A DNA stretch of 64,000 nt, taken from assembly GCA_003260075.1 (NCBI GenBank), contig QLIY01000452.1:59095-123094 (forward strand), written 5' to 3'. Of this stretch, positions 35,186-47,963 are shown in pieces. The notes under the pieces are model-generated. The model saw only the letters and a list, made by a program, of their open reading frames with translations. It ran no database searches and was not told the DNA's origin. The first letter of the stretch is position 1. Each line of letters begins with the position of its first letter. A program made the position numbers and the translations under genes. Source of the DNA: Phallusia mammillata (lineage: Eukaryota > Chordata > Ascidiacea > Phlebobranchia > Ascidiidae).

Positions 35186-38100
35186 ATGTCTGGCGGGAAA
35201 GAGGTGATGCGTTCCTCTGTGTCTTTTACACTGCCTATGTCATGCCAAATATGCCTCGGAAAGGTAAGTTTTGCGACTTGTTTTCTAATACACGTATTCT
35301 TTAGGCCAAGTAGATGCCATGTGCTGATTTTTGTATTTTTACTTGGTGTTTTTCGTGCTATGTTACGCATTTTCTCGGCGCCGCTTTATTCGTAAAATTA
35401 CCAAGAAAAAACTTCTTTGTCTGACCATTTCGACTTTCTTTTTTGGGATTTTATTTGCTTAGATTGCAGAATATTGTATTTAATCAATAACAGGCGATTA
35501 CATGGATTTGTTGTTCAACTAAAACGTAAAATTTCCTACATTTTTGCTTTAAAAACGTGTTAAATGTTTGGGGCAAACGGTGTCTTATTATTGTCGTAAA
35601 AATTGTTTATTGCATTTTTTTCTGAGTAGTCTCTAAATGTTAATAATATAACGCCTGGACAATGTAAATATGTCATGTTTTCTGGTGTATTTTACATTGT
35701 GGGTGTGAAGCATAAACAACTACCTTTTCCAGCCACATAGCCTTAAGTGTTTGACTTGAATAACTAAAATGTGTAAGAAACCCATAATTCATGTCACTAG
35801 CAAAGCATTAGCAATTAAATTCTGTAGTAAAGAACGGTTTGATTTTGTCAGGTAAAGGAACCAGTCACTTGCAGCAACCATCATGTGTTCTGCAGTTCAT
35901 GTATGAATGTTTGGCTGGACAGGAACAGTCAGTGTCCTACCTGTCGTGTTGAAATCACAACACAAAGCCCCATCCGACCTATAATAGGTAAGTGAATTTT
36001 CTTTCACATTGTCTCTATCCCTTTGTGGACCCTAAGTTTTCAAAAAAGGTTTTTGGTTTGTAGGTGGGGATCTGTCCCAGAACACAGATACTCCTGTTGA
36101 TAGATTAACAAGTAGGGAATTAAGGAGAGCAAGACATGAGCTCATACGAAAAGAATATGAGGTAACAATCTGAGTGCAATTGACTTTCAAAGACCCCATG
36201 CAAATTATTGTTTTTCATTCTTTGCCACCTTTGTGTAATTCGAAAGTGTGCTTTTTCAACGTTTTTAATATTGTTTTCAGGATGACATTTTTGAGCTTGA
36301 AAAGATTGTCAATGAACAAAAGAAGGAAAACAAGCGATTAAAAGAGCAGCTTGATTCTTGCCCAAAAACATCTGCCGAGCCATCTGGTTCCACAACAAAA
36401 TGTCACACATGTGGAGGACAAAAGTCTGTGGATGCCATGTTGAGCTTAACAAAAAAGCTTCAAGATGCAACAAAGACCTTCAGTAAAACAAAAAAGGATC
36501 TGTCAGATGCGAAAAAAGTAATTTTAGTTGCAATATTGTTTATTTTTGTTCTTTTGGTAACTAGTTGCTTTTATTGTGATCAGGAAAATGAGATTTTAAG
36601 AAAAGGAAATCAAGATTTGAAGATAGAAAATCGACGAATTCGAGAGGAAATTTCCACCAGATCTCCAATGAAGTATAAAGACCTTTATGAGTTTTTTATG
36701 TCAATTGTAGTTTCTGTTTCTTGCCTTCAAAAAAGAAAAAAAAAATTGAAAAAAATTCATAATATTTTCTGGGCATGACTGGAAAAGTTGGGTAGTGAGA
36801 GTTTTCCAATCAGTATTTCGTAAATTAGGGCACGTTAACATTTTTTAATTTGAATGAGAGGGTGTAGCTACAACTTGAAAGTTTGGGCTCTATACCCGGG
36901 CATTATTTTATTGTTTTTGTTTTTTAAAGCTTTGACGGTTTATTATTTGTAGATTTGGACGACTGACAGTAGCGACTTTGCAATCCCGGTTGGATGCTGC
37001 AGAAAAGCAGGTTGCCCAACTGCAGAAGGCATTGGAAAAAAATGACCACTACACTGAGCAGCTTGAAGCAGAACTAAAAACACACAGGGGAAAGAGCATT
37101 TCCTATTTCAATCAGGAAACAAAAACGACTGACACAGGCCAGGAATCCAGTATCCTAGCATCAATTTTAAATTCATCAGAAGCAGATAGCGATTTAATAA
37201 AACAAGCATTTCAATCTTCCATGCAAACACCATCAACCAAATTTAATCAATTGACCCTGAACACACCCACGCTGCAACCACAGACTGTTGAAAACAAGGA
37301 AACAAAAGCACATGTAAAAACAGAAGAAACACCGTTAGCAATGCCTACGGACCAATTTCCAGGTTATGATTACACTATTGATGGATTCACTGTCCCTGCA
37401 CCTTCACCATTATCACCAGCAACAGACAAATCAACTTTTAGTCGTCGTCTGAAATTTGACGAGAATTTGAATACCGAGGAAAGCACTGTTGGAAGCTACT
37501 ACGACTTTGAAAGTAAGTCTAACTTCAAAGTGAAAGGATTGTTTATGGTTCCCCCCCCCCAGACAAATCAACTTTTAGTCGTCGTCTGAAATTTGACGAG
37601 AATTTGAACACTGAGGAAAGCACTGTTGGAAGCTACTATGACTTTGAAAGTAAGTCTAACTTCGTGAAAGGATTGTTTATGGTAATCAAATTTATCTAAA
37701 ACTATGTGCAATGAATATTCAATTGCACTCTTGTTTTTGTTTCTTTTTTACTGTAGCCTATATGTCTTTCTGGCATCAAATGACTTGCAACTGCATGGTT
37801 GACAAACATATTTAGATATGAAACTGATTTAGAACAAATCGTAAAAAGGAAGTAAAAAATTAAAATGAATTAAGCAAACAAACAGAAAATTTTGGCATGA
37901 CTTGATTGTATTGACTTTTTTATTAAAATTATGTTTTCCCCCCCCCCCCTCTTTTTTAATCAAGAAGGCGCAATATTTCAAATGTAAAAACTGAAACGGT
38001 CACCCTTCAAGTTTTTTGCATTGCTTACTATTTTCGGAAAACCTTTTTCAGATACCAACGAGTTTTGTTTGGATTTGTCAACTCAAGCTTCTACTTCTGA

Positions 38101-41100
38101 AATGCATTCAGACTTCGTTGACAGCAGTAGCCAATTTAGCATTACATCGGAAACTACTCTTAACATGGTGAACAATGTTAATCTCGTGAGATCCAACTCG
38201 GACAGACAGACATACTGTCAAGCAAGTCCTTCTACAGGTAAGTTATTGTGCCATCTTTTCACTATGAAATTTTGTTTTATTACCCACTTGGCCCAAATTA
38301 TTTATGCTGAAATTGCATATTTTCCCCAACAAAACCAGGTCACACTAAATCAGATGCAACATTTTTACACCAAAAATGTTTGTGGTCAAATTGTGTTTAC
38401 CTAAAATGCATTTGTTCAAAAAAAATTAGTCGGACATTTAAATTATAGTTATCCCATATGAAACAAATGGTCATTCAATGTGTTTTTTCCACTTTTCAGG
38501 CATGAAAACAACAATCAACGCAGGCGGGGCCAGAATCACAATGTCACAATTGAGCGCAGATGAACAAGCCCACTTTGGACGACCGAGTTCTGCCCCGAGT
38601 CGAACACCCCCCCCCCTCTTTTTTAATCAAGAAGGCGCAATATTTCAAATGTAAAAACTGAAACAGCCACCCTTAAAGTTTTTTGCACTGCTTACTATTT
38701 TCGGAAAACCTTTTTCAGATGCCAATGAGTTTTGTTTGGATTTATCAACTCAAGCTTCTACTTCTGAAATGCATTCAGACTTTGTTGACAGCAGTAGCCA
38801 ATTTAGCATTACATCAGAAACTACTCTTAATATGGTGAACAATGTAAATCTTGTGAGATCCAACTCGGACAGACAGACATACTGTCAAGGAAGTCCTTCT
38901 ACAGGTAAATTCAAATGATGCAATCTTTTCACAACAAAAATCTGTCTTTATTAACAAATTTGGCAAAACTATGCAGGCTGGAATTGTGTTTTTTTCCCAA
39001 TAAAACCAGACCACACTCAATCAGATGCAACATTTTTACACCAAAAAACTTAATTGGCAAAATTGAGTTAACCCCAAATTCATGTATTTTTCAAAAACTT
39101 TTAAAATCAGTCTTACATTTAACTCATAGTTATCTGTGTTTTTTTTTCAATTTTCAGGCATGAAAACAACAATCAATGCAGGAGGGGCCAGAATCACAAT
39201 GTCACAGTTGAGCGCAGATGAACAAGCCCACTTTGGACGACCGAGTTCTGCCCCAAGTCGCACTTTTTTACTCAGTGGATCAAAATTTTCTGCTCTTCGA
39301 CCTGTTGACCCATCATATGACAACAGTCCACCACTAGATGGATTTCAACCTGTGAAATGGTGAGTTGTTTTCAACAACAAGTGTAAGAACACTTTTGTCA
39401 GTTAGTTTCTTTCAGAAAAACTTGCTAGCAAATGCAGATTTTATGTTTTTGCATTTACATCAATATGTTGGATTTGTCAAATTTTATTTTGCCAACATAC
39501 TTTCAGTAGGTCAGCTAAGTAATGCACTGCCAGGAATATGAAAGGCCTTGAATAAATTCAGAAAAATATGAATTATAATGTAGCTTAATGGTTGCTTATA
39601 AAAAGAGTTTGTTACTTTATTTCGGAAATTTGGTGACTGTCATTGGTGGGGATATAATTAGGATATTAGGAGCAGTGAGCAAGACCTAAAGTAAACAAAT
39701 GTTACCAATTTCACTTGTTATATATCATATGTAAAGACGACTAATCCTCTTCACCATCATCCACTTGTGCACCTGACCTTGTACAACTGAAGTGGAAGGT
39801 CATTCGCTAAGTTCGTGTGGTAATATGTGGTTCGCATTAAAAAGGGCGGACAATCAATGCTGTAATGTTAAGCGTGGGCTAGCTTTATCCCTGCAACTTC
39901 GTTTTAATATTGCGACAGGATAGAAAGGTATTTCACAATTGGTAGTAAAATTATGTTGTGCTGTTGCTAAGCTGTCATCAGCGGTTTGCGCATGGTACGA
40001 TCACGATTTGGGAAAACCGTTGTCGTACCGGACCGCATTGGCATTTACGTATGATTCATGTATACATGGCCTATCAATCGACGGCCTTTAAACTATTTTT
40101 GCTTTTAAGCATACGGTGACTTCGTTTGGTAAAATTCAACGACTGACAAAAATATCGTTTTGTTAATTTCGTCGTAAGTTGTTTAAACCTTTGCAAGTCG
40201 TAACAGGCTTTTTATCTTTATTCGATAAAGTATACGTGTTTCGGTTGGTTTGTTTATTCACAACGGTGTACATGTTTTTTACCCATTGCTATCATAGTCA
40301 AACCAATAATTTCTGGTGTCATTTTTCGTTAATTATATTTCGTTTATTTTAGCATTTCCCCCATGCACATGGCCAGCAAGTCGTTCACTGAAGATGACAG
40401 AAGGTATTTTTTTAATTTTCTAAATTTTGCTGCCAACGAGGTCTTTATGATCTTTGTGTAGTAAACTTTTGCTCGTATTTCAGTGAGTTTTTTTGCTCGA
40501 GCCTGGAAATAACGAATGTTCGATGCTGGCAAATTTAAGCGGGTTCGTTTGGCGCATTAGGGTGATATTAGTGGACGTACCACGTTTCGGCGAAGTCCAA
40601 GTCGGATGAAACATAAATTTAGAAATAAATTTTAAAACACAATTCAGAAATCGTCCACTTAGAAAACATATTTAACTTTGAGACTTGCCGTCTTGCTCTG
40701 CCAAAAGCGCAAGTTTTATGTCCTGTTCCATAGAACATAGTTTTCACGCGGCCCTAGTCTAATCTATCCCATACCTCCGTCTTAACTTTTCTTTGTCCGA
40801 AAAAAATAGCAACAGTAATTCATATTATTGCATACTTTAATGAAAACATTGGTGCACGCGCATGCCACAAATAAAATGAATTTAAAAATGACATTTTCTG
40901 CGAAATTTGAACAGCAGGGCACGAGCCTCCAACAGTGACGAATCGTTGCCGCATGGTGGTGTCAAGAGCGAGGAAGAACCACGAAGCAAAGATATTTTGT
41001 CGCGAGTCAACATACTTAAACGTGCAGCATACACAAAGGTTCGTGGTGATGACTTTTTGAACGGCCAATAAAAGTAATGCAAATGTCAGGATTTAAGTTA

Positions 41101-41403
41101 AAACGCTTTGAAAAATCAACAATGATATTGACAGTGTAAAGTTGAACTACTTCTGTTAAAATTGTGTATTTTAATTTGTGTGATATGCCCTTTTTAGTGG
41201 AACTGCTTAAATGTTGACTAAAAACATAGATTATGTTGGAGAATTTTAAAGCATTTGTTTGTATTTATGCTCAGGGCCAGGCAACAGCATCATCCACTAA
41301 TGTGCCATCACCATCTCACGACGGCAGACGAAAACAAAAATTCTCTTTTAAGAGAAATGGTGAAATGTTATTTGAGAGTCCAACAAAATCTCCGAAGATA
41401 TAG
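35186..41403 (+). CDS. OBI1: ORC ubiquitin ligase 1 (OBI1/RNF219), RING E3 ligase
   Basis: Eleven exons: 35186-35263, 35852-35987, 36064-36161, 36281-36517, 36584-36672, 36953-37512, 38052-38237 (allelic copy 38719-38904), 39158-39359 (partial copy 38500-38606), 40353-40403, 40915-41038, 41275-41403. They total 1890 nt, 629 residues, in phase throughout. The N-terminus has a C3HC4 RING (Cys20 to Cys57; CQICLGK, HHVFC, CPTC). A coiled coil follows, with KEYEDDIFELEK and, after RSPMK, FGRLTVATLQSRL, both close to the human protein. The rest is a long Ser/Thr-rich disordered part ending LFESPTKSPKI. Human OBI1 multi-mono-ubiquitylates ORC subunits at replication origins and acts in the nucleus. 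Length is similar to the human protein (about 726). It is head-to-head with SLC10A7 and tail-to-tail with the Rag GTPase gene. Confidence 0.93.
37551..37680 (+). repeat. OBI1: Haplotype copy of OBI1 exon 6 end
   Basis: The 10-C run 37,551-37,560 is followed by a second copy of the last ~90 bases of exon 6 and its donor (about 37,423-37,550), with silent changes. It is not an extra exon. Confidence 0.8.
37950..39359 (+). repeat. OBI1: Two haplotype copies of OBI1 exons 7 and 8 in series
   Basis: The unit beginning CTCTTTTTTAATC at about 37,949 recurs after the 10-C run 38,607-38,616. It carries exon 7 (38,052-38,237 and 38,719-38,904) and exon 8 (38,500-38,606 truncated and 39,158-39,359). 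Exon 7 differs at about 9 of 186 sites, mostly silent. The intron between differs much more. Confidence 0.85.
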
Positions 41404-41664
41404 CAACTTAAACCTCCAACCATGATATGCATGTAAAGCAATCAAATTGCAGAATTTTGTTGTTTTTTTACCTTTTTTTCTACCTCGTTAACGTTGTAGT
41501 TTGAACAAACAATTAAATTTCACCCAGTACCAAATGTGTCCAGTCATTTGAATTGCAAACAGTGGGTGAGGTGTAAGGAATACATTCTGTACTGAAATAA
41601 CAGGCTTTTTGCCCAAGCAGTAAGTGCAGAACTAGTTGTCAGTTTTTTGACCGTCTTGCTTCTG
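41404..41664. other. Tail-to-tail interval between OBI1 and the Rag GTPase gene
   Basis: Only 261 bases separate the two stop codons. An ATTAAA at 41,512-41,517 could serve OBI1. The 3' untranslated regions probably overlap or abut. Confidence 0.5.
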
Positions 41665-44593
41665 TTAGGCATGAGCGGAAGTTGAAAGTTGTTTTAAACT
41701 GCTTGGTCCTTCAATCGGAAGCTGTCCATTCAGTTTTGCTGTCCTTCTCACATCGAACACACTGTGGATGGCGTTTTGCAAGCACAAGATATTGTAATTG
41801 ATGATACCTAAAGGAAAAAGTTATGTGTTATAAATATTATTGAGAAGTTATTAAATGTAAGCTTCCAAAGAATCTGTAATAGGGTGTGAGAAAATGGAAC
41901 CTTAGACAACATTTTTATTCTATTCACTGGGGGACTTAAAAGCACTGTTTCCCAATGTAATGCAATTTGTTTTTAAAAATTGAAAATTAAGAAGTGGACC
42001 GTAGCTTTATCTGTTGTTTTTTTATTTTATTTTTGTAGATGTTTTTGGTAGCTTCTTTAAACAGCATTCAGGCTTTTACTGTTTGTTTTGTTGTTCATAA
42101 AGTTTATTTATTTGCACTTGGTGGACATAACAATTTTTAGTTTATTAATTTGGGTAGTGGTCAAAAATATGTGAGTCACTGCTTTTGGCATACCACACTG
42201 GTTTCTTTTGTATTGTGTTTACAAAATAGAAAATATTTGTTTGTAGTTGTACTACTGCAAATTAGCCTTCATCACCTCTTTTGGTAAAGGCCTCATCACG
42301 AAGAATACACACTAGTACGAGAAACCTTGTAATCTCACGCAGGTATAGGATACTGGAATTGTTCAAACGAATGATGCATGTGGAATCTTGTTCACTTGTA
42401 CTTTCAGATTCATCTCTGAGCAAAATAAATTGAAAAGATTTAAACATCATTATATCCTAACACTAATATGCAAAGATTTGAAGAATAACCAATTAAGTCA
42501 TAAAATTAATACAACATTATTACCCGTAAATGCATGTCATGTCCATCATAACATCAATCATTTCACAACATAACTCATATGATTGCATGTCAACAGGTGA
42601 ACCATCAGTAGCAACATATATTTTACTGGTGATATCGAACAGGAATGTTTTTTCCACCCCAGAATTCTGTAAAAACAGAAACAGTCATAAAATGATTAAA
42701 TCAAATTATATTTGGTGTTTTTAACCCATTTATTATTTTTACCTAAAGCATTCTTAAATCACATTGAAGTTGCAAACATATTTCTTGCAACAATGTTTTG
42801 TGTTTATTGCCAGCAAAGCATAAAAAATTAGAAGCTTAAAATACACTGCTTTGGGTAAAAGTTAAAAAAGTATTTCAGCAATGCTTTCAATGAGACCAAA
42901 GACTTTTATGTCAATAAACAATAAGATTTTAAAGTGAGGGTTGCAATAAGTGAGTAATTTAAAGACCATGGAGAAAAACTGTTAAGAACACAAACAAAAC
43001 TAACCTGTACAAATATACTGAGCAGATTTTCTAGCGTGGACAGTTGAGGAATTAGTTTTTGCACCACTTTGCTGAATGCCTCAAAGATGGAATGATCATA
43101 AATTGAAGTCAGGTAAAAACTAAACAATATTTTACTAATATTTAAACAAATGATAAACACTTCCATTTTAAACCGTTAAATATATTTTGAACACAAAAAA
43201 ACTCACAACATAAATTTTACTTAGCGTTTTCATTTCAATATGTTTTTAGAACACTTTTTTATTTGTTATTTACCTTAAATGAAGATCATTCAATCCAGAT
43301 TCATGCAGCTCCTCATTTGCTCTTTGGGAAATGTCGCGCTGTGTTTCAATTTTGTGGTCATCCGACAGACCATCAACTTTGTGAATAAATATCTCAAACC
43401 GAATGTGGGGATTTACCTTAAAATTGATGAACATTTTTTTAAAGAATAATAATATTTCAATGCCCCCCCCCCCCGAATGTGGGGATTTACCTTAAAATTG
43501 ATGAACATTTTTTTAAAGAAGAATAATATTTCAATTCCACACATGCGAAGGTTTCTTAAAAGCAAATGTAAATTTTCACTTACTGAGTAGGCTTTGGAGA
43601 CAATCCTGTGTAAACATGTAAGAGCCTCCATATAGTCGTCCTGTATAATAATATAAGTGATAGTTAAACAAAAACTGCAAGTCTAAATCTTTGCAATTGT
43701 TCTACCAACAAAAGGTAACGAATTTAAGTTTTCTATATGGAACTTATGTTACACGAAATTAATTTGTAGTTTCCTCACCTGCGCATCAACTACAAATATA
43801 AGGGCTCCAGTTCCACTTAAAATCATTCCCAAGTCGTAGGTTGGCTCAAATAAATCAATTTGGCCTGGAATGTCCCAAATTTGGAAGTTAATGAAGGAAT
43901 TATTTGAAACATCGTCTTTGCTGATTTTGGCAGTGCTCTCTAAAAATAGGGTTTCATTTGGAGACATCTTGTGAAAAACAACCTGTAAAACAATAAATAC
44001 GGTAAGTGTTTTTTGCTGTGTTTAGTATATGACCTCAAAAGTCTAAAATCCAATATCAGTCAGCTATTTTTATGTGTACATTTCACTTAAACTCTCCATA
44101 TGGTTAAAGACAATGATGGATGCATATTTTGCTGGTACTTCATGAATCAAGCTACATTATTTAATAGGCAAGTAGAAAAAAAGTTGCACTTTGAACACTG
44201 GTAACATGTGACAATTTTGAAACAAAGGTCCTGTTTGGGTTGTTTGTAGCAAATAGAGTAATCATTTTTTTGGCCATTAAAGGTATACCATACCTTCTGA
44301 ATGGAAGATTTGCCACTTCTTCGCAGACCCATAATTAAAATCCTTGGTTTCACATCACCAGATGATACAGCAACTATGCTGTCATCTTCTAATCCTGGGT
44401 ATAATGGTTTTGAATATGATCCCACAGCAAACCCTTCATGGGGGTCCATGCTAAAAACAAACAATAAATCTGTTTTGAACAAAATCCAAATAATTTTTCC
44501 CAACTTTATAATCTAATTAAAGATTTTCATATGGATTCAAAATGTCAAACTTTTACAGAAAAATTAGAATCATTTTGGGCCTTACCTTGCCAT
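41665..44593 (-). CDS. RRAGC: Ras-related GTP-binding protein C/D (Rag GTPase)
   Basis: Nine coding exons on the minus strand: 44586-44593, 44294-44450, 43779-43982, 43584-43640, 43274-43416, 43005-43119, 42524-42666, 42276-42415, 41665-41807. They total 1110 nt, 369 residues, all in phase. Motifs: P-loop GLRRSGKSS (44-52), [14 protein letters not shown] in switch I, DIPGQ (92-96) in switch [22 protein letters not shown] (HKVD in place of NKxD, as in human RagC/D), then [20 protein letters not shown] and the C-terminal roadblock-like domain with [16 protein letters not shown]. RagC/D pairs with RagA/B on lysosomes and recruits mTORC1 in response to amino acids. Vertebrate RagC and RagD are paralogues; this invertebrate gene is probably co-orthologous to both. 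The start at 44,593 (MASMDPHEG) is split by an intron; an internal Met at 44,449 is the alternative. Confidence 0.94.
43475..43540 (-). repeat. RRAGC: Haplotype copy of Rag GTPase intron/exon border
   Basis: The 12-C run 43,463-43,474 is followed by a repeat of about 43,400-43,462, which includes the first bases of the exon coding NPHIR and the adjacent intron. Only one copy is real sequence in order. Confidence 0.75.
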
Positions 44594-47500
44594 GATGAAA
44601 AAACTTTTTCAACACTAGAAAGAGTCTTTCAAAAGCAGTATCTGCAAATGTTGTGTTACTACTTTCGTCGCCAATGATATTTAGGTTAATTATCTGCAAA
44701 AACATGAAGAAGTAAAGAACCATATTAGATACAATTAGTTTCAAATAAGTTAAATTAAAAACAAGTAACACACAGTAAAACTTGTATTCGTTTTCTCAAA
44801 AAAAAGGTAAAAAAATGACTTACAAAGCAACCATGGCAGTATAATTATGTGTAAAACTCCAAACTGACACAGCCAATGCCAAACTAGCAAATCATTGCTT
44901 GCAAGAGCAAAAACCTCTGCAGCCGTAAACAGAAGACAAACAAAATCAACGCTTTCATTAACAGAAAACAGTTTTCACCGTTCTGCTTCTGCTGTCATAT
45001 GACACGGTTACCAGCAAATCCAGACAACTTCTGCTGTCACCTAGTGTGGAAAATATATTTGAAAACTTAACCACTAGGCCTATCTAACGCTGTTGGTATT
45101 CAACCAGATGTTCGTCTCTACGGCATTGAGCCAGTACTGGCGAAACGGTTTTAAGCTTCCGACATACAAAAGCACATAAATGTTGTTTTCAATAAAATTA
45201 GCCTAGGTTTTATACCCCCCCCCCTCTACGGCATTGAGCCAGTACTGGCGAAACGGTTTTAAGCTTCCGACACACAAAAGCACATAAATGTTGTTTTCAA
45301 TAAAATTAGCCTAGGTTTTATTTTCACAGATACAAACAATTCAGGAATTTTCTTTGCAGTTTTTTTTTTATAATGGATAAAGGCAAACGTTGCGGAAAAT
45401 GCGCTCAAAGTAGCATGTTGTGATAACAGGTGTTTCGGAAAAACATGTCGCAAGGATGATCGCACCGCAACAAAGCGCTACATGCGATCGCATACCTGTC
45501 AAATCGACCAAGGCTAAGCCTGGTGATGTTTCCGAATTCCTAAAAATTGTAATTCACCATCGGCGTAGTTTTAAATCTGAAAGGCAAATTCCATTCGCTC
45601 TGTATCAAGAACAGCAAAAATTTATAACAGCAGATCACATAAATGAGGCTACTGGGTTCCAACTAGGCTAATTAGGCTTAGTTGTAATAGATCACGCTTT
45701 CAAATGAAAAACTGTAATATCAGGCTACTAATAAACAACCATCTGAACAAGCGTTTTGTCCACCAGGTTGCATTAACAAATTTGTCGTTCAATTGGTGTA
45801 ATGCTAAACAAAAGTCAATGTGCTAAACTTGCAAAAATTGCATTTAGGCATACAGTCTTTAAAAAGGTGAAAAAGTCGCTAACAGTCTTGTTTTTTCACA
45901 TGACAAATGACGCAAGCGACGGATTTCTCAGCGCAAACCTGTTGTTACACTTCAGAAGGACACAAGCATCGATGGATGCTTGACAGCTAAAATTAGACCT
46001 TTTCAAGTCGAAGGGCAATGTTTAAAACTCCTAAGCTTTTGTAAACAAAACCTATGGGTGAGTGAAATTTACAAGTGTTACATTACCCCTAGCTTGTACC
46101 CACTGAGCCCCATTACGGGGTGCACCTGCTGTCGTTAATGGCCTTTGCCCCTTCACAAGGTTGGCATTTGTCAAGAGGGCGTGGGATCGTGTGGACGCCA
46201 ATTGTGCGTGGCGAGAAGGGGCCTTTGTTATTCGTTTGATGCAAAGAGAGTTGACTTACAAACGCAAAAACGTAAAAAGCGTATGGTCACTTAGGTTTTG
46301 CAGGTGATGCAACATAAAAACGAGCTCAAGGCATAGTGAGTTTAATGCACCTTTTTGGCAAAGCACAAAGCTCTGGTTTACCTGGCCCTTTGCTGTGGCG
46401 ACAAAATTGTTCCGAAAACCCCAAAGCATTTTAACGTGGCCCATTGTAGTTTTACGTGAAAGACAACCCGGCAATCGAGTGGACCCGTTATTTTACTTGC
46501 TCGGTTTGAAAAACACCAGCTTTTCTCTAGTTTTTTTTTATATAAGATACATCAGTATCATTAGAGTTGCTACTGTTTTAAACTTGCTACAAAAAAGACT
46601 CTATTTCGGCTAAAGTAGCCTACTTATTTTAACAAGCCTCCTTGTACGCGTGTATGTTTATTGATATTACGGAAGTATCTAACCTACCTTAATATGTGGG
46701 TAAAAATTACAGGCAACCCGCCACAACAGTGTCTTTGTTGTCATTTTAAAAATCCCTTGTGCATCCGTAAATACCAAATCCATTAAGTCAGTAGAGCGAG
46801 CTTAGGAAATATTTTTTTCGGTTTCGGACGATAAAAAAATGATTTGGCCCCAGGATGCATCGGGTACGAGGAAATGGCGTCAAACAGAAGGGCACCGGGC
46901 TGCGGTCGAAGCTTTGAACTTGTACTACTGATGGGAAGACGTTACGTAAACAAAACCAAGTCAGCCGTTTCCTGTGATCAAGTGACTACAAGCGAACGTC
47001 GGCGACGACGCTCGGCCGATCAAACGACAATACAAAACGGAAATCGTATCTAATGCATTTCGTTCATTGATCCTTTCTTATCGCCAACCGGGGGCCACTC
47101 GAGTACTCCCTATTGTACCGAGAATGACGAGTGCCCCAAGGGGAGACAGCGCACGCGACTTTCTGGGCCCCTAACATGGGTGACCTTGTGGGAAAATTCA
47201 GAAGTGAAATGCGCGCCACCTCGATTCGTGGGTGAAAAGGGGGTGTTGTTAAACGTGTTTTGTACACACCACTTCAAGTGGGGGCGCTACCCCTACTCGA
47301 GTGCTCCCCTAGCTTATCGTTGCTTCCGCGCAGATAATGCGCCTGACACTTGATGTTGGCTTCCGATCGAAACAGGCTCTTATAATTGTTTTCGAAATTA
47401 AGTTTTTTTGCAGCATCACCGTGTCGATTTCACCCACCAGTTGTTGTTTGTTTGTCAACGCACTTAATTCGTTCCCAGGGTGCGTCTGCGCAAATATAAG

Positions 47501-47902
47501 GCGACATGCGACACGCAGGTTCGCAAACAGGGTCTCAAGGCCTTCGGCTAACCCTTGAAGAAATGAAGTGCGTTCGCGTGGCAATGCCTTGCCCGTTGGC
47601 AGTCAATGTAAACACAGCATTTTGTGCTTATGGCGCGTATTGAAAACACTAAGCCGCGCTCTATCAGTGGTCCGATCTGAGATCAGTAAAAGACCGAACA
47701 AGGGCGGCACGGGCGCATCACTGTGACAGCACAAAGAAAAACACGCGATGGCTTGCGCGAAACTGAAAGGTTTCACTTGCATTTGCGCGGAACCGTTACG
47801 AACCGTGTCTTTACGAAAACAATGCCTTCCTTGTCTCGGCGTTGCTGTGATGTAGTGGTGGGACTGGGGATTACTGCAGTGTTTGAACATTGCTGCCGGG
47901 AG

Positions 47903-47963
<61 letters not shown>

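Noticed and set aside
38500-38606. An alternative exon 8 of OBI1
   Set aside because: It is a truncated allelic copy of 39,158-39,359 that ends at a C10 run.
44553-44771. Upstream coding exon encoding [16 protein letters not shown]
   Set aside because: Although open, this frame does not continue in frame into the GTPase; only the last 8 bases, in another frame, give a consistent start.
46844-47053. Arg-rich small protein
   Set aside because: No homology that I recognise, no splice or promoter support; it sits in CpG-rich non-coding sequence.
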